Under the pieces are notes generated by a model that was not told the DNA's origin, searched no databases, and worked only from the letters and a program-made list of their open reading frames with translations. From positions 186,001 through 250,000 of the forward strand of contig JAXLUK010000005.1 in assembly GCA_046329555.1 (NCBI GenBank): a stretch of DNA of 64,000 nt, given 5' to 3'. A program made the translations under genes and the position numbers. The DNA comes from UBA1941 sp046329555 (GTDB lineage: Bacteria; Bacteroidota; Bacteroidia; Chitinophagales; LD1). Each line of letters opens with the position of its first letter. The first letter of the stretch is position 1. Of the stretch, positions 35,320-43,883 are shown piece after piece.

Positions 35320-36522
35320 TTATTGATTCATCCAATCATGCCAATACCCAGCTTTGTAAGGATATCGCTGCAAATACAACAACTTCACTTTTTCGAAAAT
35401 TTTCTCGCGTAACTCAGAAGTGTTTCGATTCTGTGTGGCCGACATGAAAATCACATTGTCGTTCGTTTTCGCCATCCACGAATCCTGCAATTCTTTCAAC
35501 AGCGATTTTTTTATTTCTGCCGGAAGAAACTCATCAAACTTCTTCTGTTCATACAAATCCATTTTGTTGAACACAATAATTACCGGCTTATCCTTCGCCC
35601 CTAATTCTTCCAAAATCTCATTCACCACCCGCATTTGCTCTTCAAATGCATTGTGCGAGATATCTACCACATGCAACAGAATATCGGCCTCCAGTGTTTC
35701 ATCTAAAGTAGATTTAAAACTTTCTACCAAATGATGCGGCAACTTCCTGATAAACCCTACCGTATCACTCAGCAAAAACGGAATGGCATTAAACACCACC
35801 TTCCGAACGGTGGTGTCAAGCGTTGCAAACAATTTATTCTCGGCAAACACCTGCTCTTTTGCCAAAACATTCATCAGCGTACTCTTACCTACGTTGGTAT
35901 AGCCTACCAACGCCACCCGAATCATTTCCGCGCGGTTCTTTCGCCGCGTTTCATTTTGCTTATCTATCTCTTTTAACTTCTGCTTCAGCAAAGAAATTTT
36001 CTTCTCCGCCATTCGCCTATCGGTCTCAATTTCCTTTTCACCGGCTCCACCGCGCGTTCCTGTGCCGCCTCGCTGCCGCTCCAGGTGCGTCCACATCCCT
36101 TTTAATCGCGGTAACATATACTGCAATTGCGCCAATTCTACCTGCGTGCGCGCCTGCACCGTCTGCGCCCGGTTCGAAAAAATTTCCAAAATCAACATCG
36201 AACGATCCAACACCTTCCGCTTCACCAATTGTTCCAGATTGCGCAGTTGCGAGGGCGAAATCTCATCGTCTATAATCAGTAAATCTACCTGCTTCTCTTC
36301 AATATATGCCGCAATTTCCTCGGCCTTGCCTTTTCCCAGAAAAGTTTTGTTGTCAGGCATGGGTAACTTCTGCCAGAACTTTTTTACCGTGCTAATACCC
36401 GCCGTTGCGGCAAGAAATTCTAACTCATCCAGATATTCTGTCAACTGCTCTTCTGTTTGCTGCCGGGTTACTAAACCCGCCAACACCGCCTTTTCTATTC
36501 TTACCGTCTTATTTTCTATCAC
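35320..36522 (-). CDS. hflX: GTPase HflX
   Basis: 400 residues from a GTG at 36522. Ribosome-splitting GTPase. The N-terminal domain starts IENKTVRIEKAVLAGLVTRQQ, typical of HflX; the glycine-rich linker GGTGTRGGAGEKEIETDRR is diagnostic; the G domain has P-loop VGYTNVGKSTLM, G3 DTVGFIRKLPHHLVESF and G4 NKMD. The frame is open 24 codons further to 36594, but that would cross the promoter: a minus-strand TACTTTCG ends 4 nt before the GTG. The mRNA would then be almost leaderless. Confidence 0.93.
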   Translation of the reverse strand: MIENKTVRIEKAVLAGLVTRQQTEEQLTEYLDELEFLAATAGISTVKKFWQKLPMPDNKTFLGKGKAEEIAAYIEEKQVDLLIIDDEISPSQLRNLEQLVKRKVLDRSMLILEIFSNRAQTVQARTQVELAQLQYMLPRLKGMWTHLERQRGGTGTRGGAGEKEIETDRRMAEKKISLLKQKLKEIDKQNETRRKNRAEMIRVALVGYTNVGKSTLMNVLAKEQVFAENKLFATLDTTVRKVVFNAIPFLLSDTVGFIRKLPHHLVESFKSTLDETLEADILLHVVDISHNAFEEQMRVVNEILEELGAKDKPVIIVFNKMDLYEQKKFDEFLPAEIKKSLLKELQDSWMAKTNDNVIFMSATQNRNTSELREKIFEKVKLLYLQRYPYKAGYWHDWMNQ

Positions 36523-36526
36523 TCCA

Positions 36527-36560
36527 CGAAAGTAGAATTTTCGCAGCTTTATTACTTTCG
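36527..36560. promoter_or_regulatory. Symmetric back-to-back promoters of hflX and terC
   Basis: The minus-strand TACTTTCG (36534 to 36527) lies 4 nt before the hflX GTG. The plus-strand TACTTTCG (36553-36560) lies 4 nt before the terC ATG. The two identical elements are 18 bp apart, so the -33 regions overlap and two polymerases could hardly bind together. Confidence 0.55.
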
Positions 36561-36564
36561 CTTT

Positions 36565-37308
36565 ATGAATCTTGATTTCTCGGTCTTCGCCCACGCCTCG
36601 GCCTGGGTGAGTTTGCTTACGTTAACTTTTCTGGAAATTGTTTTGGGGGTAGATAACATCATCTTCATTTCCATCGTTACTCAAAAACTGCCGCCCGATG
36701 TTCGGAAGAAAGGCCAGAACCTGGGTCTTTTCATCGCCATGTTGTTGCGCATCATCCTGTTATTCTTTTTGGGATGGATTATGGGACTGGAGAGTAATTT
36801 GCTGCCGGAAAGCTTTGGATTTGAATTGAGCGGAAAGGGATTGATCTTGTTACTGGGTGGCGTGTTTCTGATTTATAAATCTACTACAGAAATTCACCAC
36901 AAAATGACGGGTGATGACGATGAATTTCACGAAGAAAATCCATCGAAGCGTAGTTCCTTTTTTTCTGTTTTAATTCAGATCGCTATTCTGAACATTGTGT
37001 TCTCATTCGACTCTATTCTCACGGCTATCGGCATTGCTGATCAGATTGCCATTATGATTGTTGCCGTCATTCTCTCCATCTTGGTGATGATGGTGTTCAC
37101 CGACCCGGTAAGTAAGTTGGTGAACAAATATCCTACCTTACAAATGCTGGCCTTATCATTCCTGATCATGATTGGCGTCACGCTGATCATGGAAGGCTTT
37201 GGCCGACATGTAGAAAAGAATTTCGTTTATGTTTCAGTGGCCTTCTCGTTAATTGTAGAAGTGCTCAATATCCGGTTGCGGAAGAAGCAGGCGGCATTAA
37301 AAAAGTAG
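36565..37308 (+). CDS. TerC-family integral membrane protein
   Basis: 247 residues and about seven to eight helices. The hallmark LTFLEIVLGVDNIIFISI (acidic residues inside the first helix) and FSFDSILTAIGI in the middle define TerC/YkoY. Family members handle metal ions (manganese efflux or tellurite resistance) or load metal onto exported proteins. The C-terminal helix is followed by a basic tail (RLRKKQAALKK). The stop overlaps or abuts the next start (TAGTGATG). Confidence 0.9.
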   Translation: MNLDFSVFAHASAWVSLLTLTFLEIVLGVDNIIFISIVTQKLPPDVRKKGQNLGLFIAMLLRIILLFFLGWIMGLESNLLPESFGFELSGKGLILLLGGVFLIYKSTTEIHHKMTGDDDEFHEENPSKRSSFFSVLIQIAILNIVFSFDSILTAIGIADQIAIMIVAVILSILVMMVFTDPVSKLVNKYPTLQMLALSFLIMIGVTLIMEGFGRHVEKNFVYVSVAFSLIVEVLNIRLRKKQAALKK

Positions 37309-37310
37309 TG

Positions 37311-38669
37311 ATGAGTAATCAGGCTCAGACCCGGCTTTTAGTAGCGCTGATGGTGCTGGCCTTGTTTCCATATATTGTACTGAGCGCTTTTGCTTTTCCA
37401 ATGGCCGACGATTTTTGTTTTGCCTGGGAAGCCTCAAAATATACAACCTTATGGGATGCGTTAGTGGCCACCTACAAACACTGGACCGGGCGCTATACGG
37501 CAGCAGCATTAGTATTGTGGAACCCTTTCATGCACGCACCGCTTTGGATGTATCAAACCGCCGCCGCTGGCGTCATCGTTTCCGGCGTTTTGATGTACCG
37601 CTTGCTCACTGGTATTTTTCTGGAAGATAAACTATGGGCGTGGATGGCGGCCTTGTCAATGCAATTGCTGTGGTTACATAGCATGCCGGTACTGAGCGAA
37701 GGCGTGCTGTGGTACAACGGATACGGCGTATACTACGCAGGTATGGTTTTCTTCGCGGCATTGCTGTACAGCTTGTATCGAAGTGCCCGCACCGCTTATT
37801 GGCTGTTACCGGCTATAGCCTTTATGGCGCTGGCCATTGGTTGCAATGAACCTATGGCATTGTTGGTGCTATGGACCCTCTTGCTGCTGCGCCAAAAATT
37901 ATCGCGGCAAGTGTGGTTGCTGCTGTTCATCATAGCGCTGTCATGTACAGCTATGGTGGTACTTGCTCCGGGCAATAGCGCCCGCGCGGGCCACGCACCT
38001 ACCTCAGCCAATTGGATAAAGGCCATCGTCATGTCGCATGCGCAGATGATTCGCTTTTTAGCGCAATGGTTGGGTACCGCGCCCATGGCCATTGGGCTGC
38101 TCATCGCCGCTGCACATCCAACTGAACAAATCAGCAGGTTATTGAAAGGATGGTCGGCCTGGCCATTTTTACTTACTATATACATCACCTTGCTGGCCGC
38201 CATATTGTTGCCGTATTGGTTTACGGGCATGTTGGGTCAGCAGCGTACATTAAACGTAGCACTCGCCATCATCATGCCGCTTTCGGTATTAACCGTGGCG
38301 AAATGGTCGATGCAGTATCAGTGGCACAAGCACTTGTCGTTTCTTAAAGGAAGCGTATTGCGATACACCGTGGCCTCAGCCTTGGTATTAGCGCTATTTA
38401 CCGGCAACAGCGCGAAAATTGCGTACGATTTTTCTACCAACACCTTGCCGCTATATCGCGCAGAAAAAATTCAACGCCACCGGCAATTGATGCAGCAGCA
38501 AGATGATGCCCTTTTACATACCCCCATACAACACCGGCCTACCAGTATATTTTTATACGATGAAAGCGATCCGAAAATTTGGTGGACGGTAAAATGTGAA
38601 GCGGAATATTATCAGATGAAGCGCGCTGAAACTACTTCTTCGTTACAAAATACACCCCGCCCAGAATAA
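37311..38669 (+). CDS. Polytopic membrane protein, DUF6056/GT-C-like
   Basis: 452 residues and about 11 hydrophobic helices. Near the N-terminus, after the first helix, is an acidic loop FPMADDFCFAWEA, followed by HWTGRYTAAALVL; this acidic pair after helix 1 is typical of GT-C glycosyltransferase-like membrane proteins including DUF6056. A lipid-linked sugar substrate is plausible but not shown. A GTG at 37308 overlaps the terC stop; the adjacent ATG at 37311 is preferred. Its 3' end overlaps the convergent EamA gene by 38 bp. Confidence 0.7.
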   Translation: MSNQAQTRLLVALMVLALFPYIVLSAFAFPMADDFCFAWEASKYTTLWDALVATYKHWTGRYTAAALVLWNPFMHAPLWMYQTAAAGVIVSGVLMYRLLTGIFLEDKLWAWMAALSMQLLWLHSMPVLSEGVLWYNGYGVYYAGMVFFAALLYSLYRSARTAYWLLPAIAFMALAIGCNEPMALLVLWTLLLLRQKLSRQVWLLLFIIALSCTAMVVLAPGNSARAGHAPTSANWIKAIVMSHAQMIRFLAQWLGTAPMAIGLLIAAAHPTEQISRLLKGWSAWPFLLTIYITLLAAILLPYWFTGMLGQQRTLNVALAIIMPLSVLTVAKWSMQYQWHKHLSFLKGSVLRYTVASALVLALFTGNSAKIAYDFSTNTLPLYRAEKIQRHRQLMQQQDDALLHTPIQHRPTSIFLYDESDPKIWWTVKCEAEYYQMKRAETTSSLQNTPRPE

Positions 38670-39504
38670 GCGCCAATCCCAGCAACTGTACGGCTTCCAG
38701 TTGTTCGCCATCTACCAAACCCCAACCTATCGCCATCAGTGGAATTAAATACGTTACCGATGCAGCAAACAACGCATCGGTTTGTTGCACCAGGCGGTAG
38801 TACAAAATCCACCCAATCACGGTGCCGAAAAACGATAAAGCAAACAAGCAGGCCGTTCCTTTCCAGAAAAAGGGTGAAGCATAAGCCTGATGCGCATCTG
38901 TGAAAAATAAAACAGGCAAGCTCACACCGCCTAAAAAAAGCATGGCCATGGCGGTTACTTCTATCGCATTCGCATACGCAAAATGCTGCTTGATAAAATT
39001 TGAATTCATGCCATACATCAAGGTGGCCACCATCGGAAACAATGCATACGAAGCATCGCCTGTAAGCTGCCAACCACTACGCCCTAACACCAACACTACC
39101 GCTCCGGCTAAGCCAATAAATACACCGGCCACTTTACGCGGTGTTATCGCTACCTTCCAAATCAATGCGCCGGTAATGACTGTAAACAAAGGGGATAGCG
39201 AATTGATAATACCATTCATAGCGCTGCTGGTCTTCGTCATGGCGTAAGCAAACAAAAAGGCAGGTACCCCACTGGCTAACAAACCGGTGGCCATCACTTT
39301 CCAGTAATCGCGCACCGAAATGTTTTTGATGGCCTTGGGCAAAAAGGGCATGCAGCAGAGCATCGAAAACACCATTCGCAAGGCCGCCAATTGCAAGGGC
39401 TGATAAACCAGCAGCGCTTTTTTAATGAGGATGTACGAGGTGCCCCAGATCAACATCAAACTCAGTAGTAACACCCATTGTTCGCGCCCTGGCTTATGCA
39501 TCAT
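38632..39504 (-). CDS. EamA/DMT-family transporter
   Basis: 290 residues, ten transmembrane helices in two EamA repeats (IWGTSYILIKKALLVYQPLQLAALR; FFGTVIGWILYYRLVQQTDALFAASVTYLIPLMAIGWG). Likely exports a small metabolite. A TTG at 39513 opens the frame, but the ATG at 39504 (or 39501) just after a TTGTTTCG element is preferred. The 3' end overlaps the upstream convergent gene by 38 bp. Confidence 0.85.
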   Translation of the reverse strand: MMHKPGREQWVLLLSLMLIWGTSYILIKKALLVYQPLQLAALRMVFSMLCCMPFLPKAIKNISVRDYWKVMATGLLASGVPAFLFAYAMTKTSSAMNGIINSLSPLFTVITGALIWKVAITPRKVAGVFIGLAGAVVLVLGRSGWQLTGDASYALFPMVATLMYGMNSNFIKQHFAYANAIEVTAMAMLFLGGVSLPVLFFTDAHQAYASPFFWKGTACLFALSFFGTVIGWILYYRLVQQTDALFAASVTYLIPLMAIGWGLVDGEQLEAVQLLGLALILGGVYFVTKK

Positions 39505-39542
39505 GCGAAACAAGAAAATTATTGCGGTTTCGTTATCATTGA

Positions 39543-40649
39543 GTGGTGATACGCCGTTTAATCATGGTCTTCAATGCCGTTGCCTGGGTGCTGCTGGTAC
39601 TGGCGGTTGCGGCCTGTTATGTTAGTCCTGCCAAATGCTGGTGGCTGGCGTTGTTTGGTTTAGGGTATTGGCTATGGTGGCTGCTGGTGGTAGCGGGCAC
39701 CATACTGCTGGTGCTGTTGCGCACCAAATGGGTAATGGTGAATGTGGTGCTTTTGCTCATCACCTGGCCCTTTACGCAACTTGTTTTCGGGTGGCCGGGT
39801 AAACAAATGGCATCGCGCAGCGCACCAAATTCACTTTCCGTATTAACCTATAATGTGAAGAATTTTGATTTGTATAACTGGACCGGCAACCGGCAAACCA
39901 GGCAACATATTTTTGATGTACTGCAGCGCGAACAGCCCGATATCATTTGCTTTCAGGAATTTTACACCGATTCGCTGACCTATCGAAATCTGAGCTATGT
40001 AGCGGATTCGTTGCACTATCCCTTTCATTTTTTCAAACCCTCGTATTCCTACTATTACGAAAACAGCCATCATCAAGACGGACAAACACTCAGCTGGGGA
40101 CTGGCCATTTTTTCGCGGTATCCGGTGGTTGATTCTGGTGTAGTGTCATTCGAAGGCACCGGAAGCGGTCAGGCTATTTACGCCGATGTGTTGAAAGGCG
40201 CTGAACGATTGCGGATTTACAACACGCATTTGCACAGTATTCATTTAGGGTATGATGATTACGATACGCTCGACGAATTGCGTGAAACGCAGAACACACA
40301 ATGGTTTCGGGTGAAAAACATTTTGCGAAAGATGCGCAATGCCTACCGCCGCCGGGCGTTGCAAGCTGAACGGTTGGCAAAAGCCATCCACGAATATTCC
40401 GGAAAGAAATTGGTGTGCGGCGATTTTAATGATCCGCCAACTTCCTACTCGGCTGCGCAAATTTCCGCTTCCATGAACGATATGTTTAAAGATCTGGGAA
40501 CCGGTTTTGGAAACACGTATTTAAACAGATTCGGTTTTTTTAGAATCGACTACGTATTGTACAGCAATGGAATCACGCCGCTGTCGTATCAAATACTTCC
40601 CGATGCCTGCTCTGATCACTATCCGGTAAAAGCGCAGCTAGCCTGGTAA
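39543..40649 (+). CDS. Membrane-anchored endonuclease/exonuclease/phosphatase-family hydrolase
   Basis: 368 residues. The first ~85 residues hold two or three membrane helices. The EEP domain follows: TYNVKNFD (Asn), IICFQEFYTD (catalytic Glu), THLHSIHL, VCGDFNDPPTS (Asp/Asn) and SDHYPVKAQL (catalytic His). Such proteins are Mg-dependent phosphodiesterases or nucleases; the membrane anchor suggests action on an envelope or extracellular substrate. Start uncertain among GTG 39543, GTG 39546 and ATG 39564. Confidence 0.85.
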   Translation: MVIRRLIMVFNAVAWVLLVLAVAACYVSPAKCWWLALFGLGYWLWWLLVVAGTILLVLLRTKWVMVNVVLLLITWPFTQLVFGWPGKQMASRSAPNSLSVLTYNVKNFDLYNWTGNRQTRQHIFDVLQREQPDIICFQEFYTDSLTYRNLSYVADSLHYPFHFFKPSYSYYYENSHHQDGQTLSWGLAIFSRYPVVDSGVVSFEGTGSGQAIYADVLKGAERLRIYNTHLHSIHLGYDDYDTLDELRETQNTQWFRVKNILRKMRNAYRRRALQAERLAKAIHEYSGKKLVCGDFNDPPTSYSAAQISASMNDMFKDLGTGFGNTYLNRFGFFRIDYVLYSNGITPLSYQILPDACSDHYPVKAQLAW

Positions 40650-41182
40650 GTAAGCATGGGTGATACGTTGCGGCAGCAGCATAAAATTTCCATGATTTTT
40701 TTGGGCGTTCCCCTTCGCACCGCTAAGGAATGTAGCGCGGTGTTCACAACAGTTTGCTACAAGCGGTGCTCAGGGTCGCGTGCGCTCGGGCTACGCCCGC
40801 TGTGGCGGGCTTCGGTGCTTTCCGCCGATGGCGGATGCGCACGGCCTTCGCTGCGCTGCGGCCCCCTGTTGCCCGCTAACGCGAATGGGGGCTATCAAAA
40901 ATTAATAAGGAACTCAGGTGCTGTACGGGTGGCATTTAAGCAGATGGTATTCAAGGCGCGCATTCACGACCCCGGCGGGGTCGCATATCCATCGGCAATT
41001 TTTGATAACGCGCACCCATCGTGGTTTGCGCCGAGCGTGAGGTGGCGAAGTGAAAAGCCCGCAAGCGAGCGAGGAACGAGCGAGTGCGGACTTGTAACGA
41101 AGCAACCGACCCCGAAGGCAGCGATGGGTTATTTCAATAACGCGCCCGGTGCCGCTGCCTGAGGGGGCACGCCAAAAAAATC
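40650..41182. repeat. GC-rich noncoding block of hairpins
   Basis: About 530 bp without a credible gene. It contains a perfect hairpin CGACCCC-GGC-GGGGTCG (40967-40983) and a long-range inverted pair TATCAAAAATT / AATTTTTGATA (around 40893 and 41001). It ends with GGGGGCACGCCAAAAAAA (41163-41180), an edge shared with 12887 and, inverted, 46677. It also shares TTGCGCCGAGCGTGAG with 46909-46926 (inverted). The 168-codon frame at 40656 is rejected as coding. Confidence 0.5.
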
Positions 41183-41617
41183 TTATCGCATCCTGGGGCC
41201 ACCCTCGCGGCGTTCGCGTAATACGCGCACTAAGTCGCGCTTGAAATTCTCTTCGGTGCGCGCCAGCCGGTTCACTTTCTCTTTGCCAATACACTGCTCG
41301 AACTGCGGCTTGTAACGCTTCTTCAAATCCAATTTCTTCTGCTCAAATTCCAATTGCTGATCGGCCGTCAAATCAGCCCCCTTGCCGCCAAAATTCTGCC
41401 TTAAGGTTCTTAAATCATGGTGAAACTGATTATACACCGGCCAGAACCGCTGCGCCTCTTCGGGCGACAACTGCAACTGGTTGGTGATGTAGGCTACCCG
41501 CAGCGCCTCTACCCGCTCGTGCCGCGCACCGCCCTCGCCGCCTGCAGGAGCCGGCGTTTGCGCCATAGCGCTATAGCCTACCAGCAGCACTATTACAAAA
41601 AACCAATTCGTTTTCAT
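41183..41617 (-). CDS. Periplasmic Spy/CpxP-like protein
   Basis: 144 residues. Signal peptide MKTNWFFVIVLLVGYSAMA, then a charged helical protein: RVEALRVAYITNQLQLSPEEAQRFWPVYNQF is a typical opening of Bacteroidota Spy-like proteins, and the rest is helical and Arg/Glu-rich. Possible periplasmic chaperone or signal-sensing subunit. Third gene of the sigma/anti-sigma operon, 14 nt after the anti-sigma-like gene. Confidence 0.75.
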   Translation of the reverse strand: MKTNWFFVIVLLVGYSAMAQTPAPAGGEGGARHERVEALRVAYITNQLQLSPEEAQRFWPVYNQFHHDLRTLRQNFGGKGADLTADQQLEFEQKKLDLKKRYKPQFEQCIGKEKVNRLARTEENFKRDLVRVLRERREGGPRMR

Positions 41618-41631
41618 ACGTAAAAATTTAT

Positions 41632-42240
41632 TCAGTCAATACTTTCGTTTTCTAAAGCCGTCAAATCATTTTCCTCCAAATTGCTCAACACATCAATATC
41701 ATTCGTTCCTTTCTGCAACAAATTCTCGTCGAACTCATCGGTATGCTGATCAATATACAGCGCAATTTCCTGATTGCTGAGTTGGTATAAATCAGCCTGC
41801 GGTACATTTTGCGGACCAGAGTAAAACACCGAACCCGCCATTATCACGCCGGTAAAAGCAGCCGCTACTAGGGCCAAACGCGGCTGGTACAACCCGTGCT
41901 GAATAGCGTCGGTTAGTTGTTGCAAACGCTGTTTCAGCACCTGCTGCCATTGCGGCTGCGCCTTTTTCTCTGATTGGTGAATACGCTGCATCACCGCTGG
42001 CGCAACTCCTTCAAAATAACCTTTTGGAACCGCATCCTGCGCGCCTTTATCCAGCGCCGCCAACTGCCGGAAGGCCGCCAGTTCATCGGCCACTTCTTCT
42101 TTGCGGATGCGCAGCAACAACTGCTCGCGCTGCGCCGCAAAGTAGCCCTCAGGCGCCTGGTAATGAGGGCGCAGCCGGCTGGCCAGCAAGGGCGCTACAG
42201 CCTTCAGTTCCTCAGCAATATGGTTACTTAAATGGTTCAC
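41632..42240 (-). CDS. Single-pass membrane protein, likely anti-sigma factor
   Basis: 202 residues, GTG start. The N-terminal ~125 residues are cytoplasmic and helical, with two PxGYF motifs (YQAPEGYFAAQ, AVPKGYFEGVA). One transmembrane helix (LALVAAAFTGVIMAGSVFY, ~128-147) leads to an acidic periplasmic tail (QLSNQEIALYIDQHTDEFDE). Its position just after an ECF sigma gene (30 nt), topology and size fit an anti-sigma factor, although no zinc-type motif is present. Function by context. Confidence 0.65.
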   Translation of the reverse strand: MNHLSNHIAEELKAVAPLLASRLRPHYQAPEGYFAAQREQLLLRIRKEEVADELAAFRQLAALDKGAQDAVPKGYFEGVAPAVMQRIHQSEKKAQPQWQQVLKQRLQQLTDAIQHGLYQPRLALVAAAFTGVIMAGSVFYSGPQNVPQADLYQLSNQEIALYIDQHTDEFDENLLQKGTNDIDVLSNLEENDLTALENESID

Positions 42241-42270
42241 GTCAATAGGACAATAACTATAGCGAAAGGT

Positions 42271-42831
42271 TTAATCTTCCAACAATAAAAACTTCTCAAT
42301 CTTCTGCGCGGCGTGGAAATAGCTGGCTTTCAGCGCGCCTACACTGGTCTGCAAAATCTCACTCATTTGCTCATAGGGCAACTCATCGTAATAACGCAGG
42401 TTGAATACGATGCGTTGCTTATCGGGAAGCGCCTCAATGGCGGCCTTTAACCGCAGCGCCAGCCGGTCGGCATCCAGCGTGCTGCTTTCGGCTTTCAGAT
42501 AATTAGCCGGCGCGTAACTTTCTTCATCATCGTCAGTTCCATCAAAAGTCACGTGCTGGTGTCGCTTGTTTTTATTCAGAAAATTGAGGCATTCGTTGGT
42601 GGCAATGCGATACATCCAGGTAAACAATTGCGAATCGGCCCGGAAATTTTCCAGCCCTTTCCAGATTTTTACAAAGGTGTCTTGCAACACATCATTGGCG
42701 TGTTCGTGTTCAATCACCATACGCCTGATGTGCCAATAGATGCGCTGTTGGTATTTTTCTACCAATAGCTTAAACGCCCGCTCGCGGCCAGTCTCGCTGT
42801 GAAAAAGCGCCAGTATCTCAGCATCCGTCAT
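42271..42831 (-). CDS. ECF-type RNA polymerase sigma factor
   Basis: 186 residues. Region 2: ERAFKLLVEKYQQRIYWHIRRMVIEHEHANDVLQDTFVKIW and LFTWMYRIATNECLNFLNK. Region 4: ALPDKQRIVFNLRYYDELPYEQMSEILQTSVGALKASYFHAAQKI. No region 3. First gene of a leftward three-gene unit with the anti-sigma-like and Spy-like genes, so it probably responds to an envelope signal. Confidence 0.93.
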   Translation of the reverse strand: MTDAEILALFHSETGRERAFKLLVEKYQQRIYWHIRRMVIEHEHANDVLQDTFVKIWKGLENFRADSQLFTWMYRIATNECLNFLNKNKRHQHVTFDGTDDDEESYAPANYLKAESSTLDADRLALRLKAAIEALPDKQRIVFNLRYYDELPYEQMSEILQTSVGALKASYFHAAQKIEKFLLLED

Positions 42832-42871
42832 GTACGGGGTTTGACTGGTCTTTTGCTTAAAAGTTTAATGA

Positions 42872-43837
42872 CTAGGCGCTTTTGCGCTGTAGTACGCGTT
42901 TCACCGCCGCTACTACATCGGGTGTATCTAATCCGTACTTCGCCAGTAGCTGGTCGGGCGTACCGCTTTCGCCAAACGAATCCTGCACCGCCACAAACTC
43001 CATTGGCGCCGGAAATTCTCGGCCCAGCAGTGCCGCTACCGAACTGCCTAATCCGCCAATCACATTGTGCTCTTCACACACTACGGCACAGCGCGTTTTG
43101 CGCACTGATTGGAGGATGGCCGCCGTATCCAGCGGCTTAATGGTGTGGATATTGATTAACTCTACCGAATGCCCTTCGGCTTCCAGCAGGCGCGCGGCTT
43201 CAATGGCTTTCCACACCAAGTGACCGGTGGCAAAAATGGAAACATCTTTTCCTTCGTGCAGCAGCAACGCCTTGCCAATTTCGAAGGTTTGATCGGCCGG
43301 AGTGAAGATGGGCCATGAAGGGCGACCAAAGCGCAGGTACACCGGGCCATCATACGCGGCTACGGCTAAGGTGGCTGCCTTGGTTTGGTTGTAATCGCAC
43401 GGATTAATCACCACCATGCCCGGCAACATTTGCATCAGGCCAATATCTTCCAGAATCTGATGCGTAGCGCCGTCTTCGCCTAAGGTAACGCCCGCATGCG
43501 AAGCGGCAATTTTTACATTCTTGCCGCTGTAGGCTATAGATTGTCTGATTTGATCATACACGCGCCCCGTGGCAAAATTGGCAAAGGTGGTGGCAAACGG
43601 AATTTTGCCGCCAATGGTTAAACCCGCGGCCATGCCCATCATATTCGCTTCTGAAATACCACACTGAATAAAGCGCTCCGGAAATTCTTTTACGAAATCA
43701 TCCAGCTTCAGCGAGCCCAGCAAATCGGCGCACAGCGCCACTACATTGGGATTGGTGCGCCCTAATTCCAGCATGCCCGCGCCAAAACCGCTGCGTGTAT
43801 CTTTCTTTCCGGTGCTTACTAAATGTTCTAATGCCAT
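42872..43837 (-). CDS. Transketolase C-terminal half (split transketolase)
   Basis: 321 residues from the ATG at 43837. Pyrimidine-binding domain (FIQCGISEANMMGMAAGLTIGGKIPFATTFANFATGR; conserved Glu in GISEANM contacts TPP; HAGVTLGEDGATHQ) followed by the transketolase C domain (LLLHEGKDVSIFATGHLVWKAIEAA). The protein lacks the TPP pyrophosphate-binding half, which must come from another gene; in many bacteria the two halves are adjacent, but here the upstream neighbour is a VWA gene. Pentose phosphate pathway. Confident on domain identity, less on partner. Confidence 0.9.
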   Translation of the reverse strand: MALEHLVSTGKKDTRSGFGAGMLELGRTNPNVVALCADLLGSLKLDDFVKEFPERFIQCGISEANMMGMAAGLTIGGKIPFATTFANFATGRVYDQIRQSIAYSGKNVKIAASHAGVTLGEDGATHQILEDIGLMQMLPGMVVINPCDYNQTKAATLAVAAYDGPVYLRFGRPSWPIFTPADQTFEIGKALLLHEGKDVSIFATGHLVWKAIEAARLLEAEGHSVELINIHTIKPLDTAAILQSVRKTRCAVVCEEHNVIGGLGSSVAALLGREFPAPMEFVAVQDSFGESGTPDQLLAKYGLDTPDVVAAVKRVLQRKSA

Positions 43838-43883
43838 GGTGTTTCGCAATTATTTTGATGATGTTTGGAAGCGGGTGTGCTGC

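Noticed and set aside
40656..41162. 168-codon frame after the EEP gene
   Set aside because: Lies in the GC-rich repeat block, with no known motifs or signal and composition driven by hairpins.
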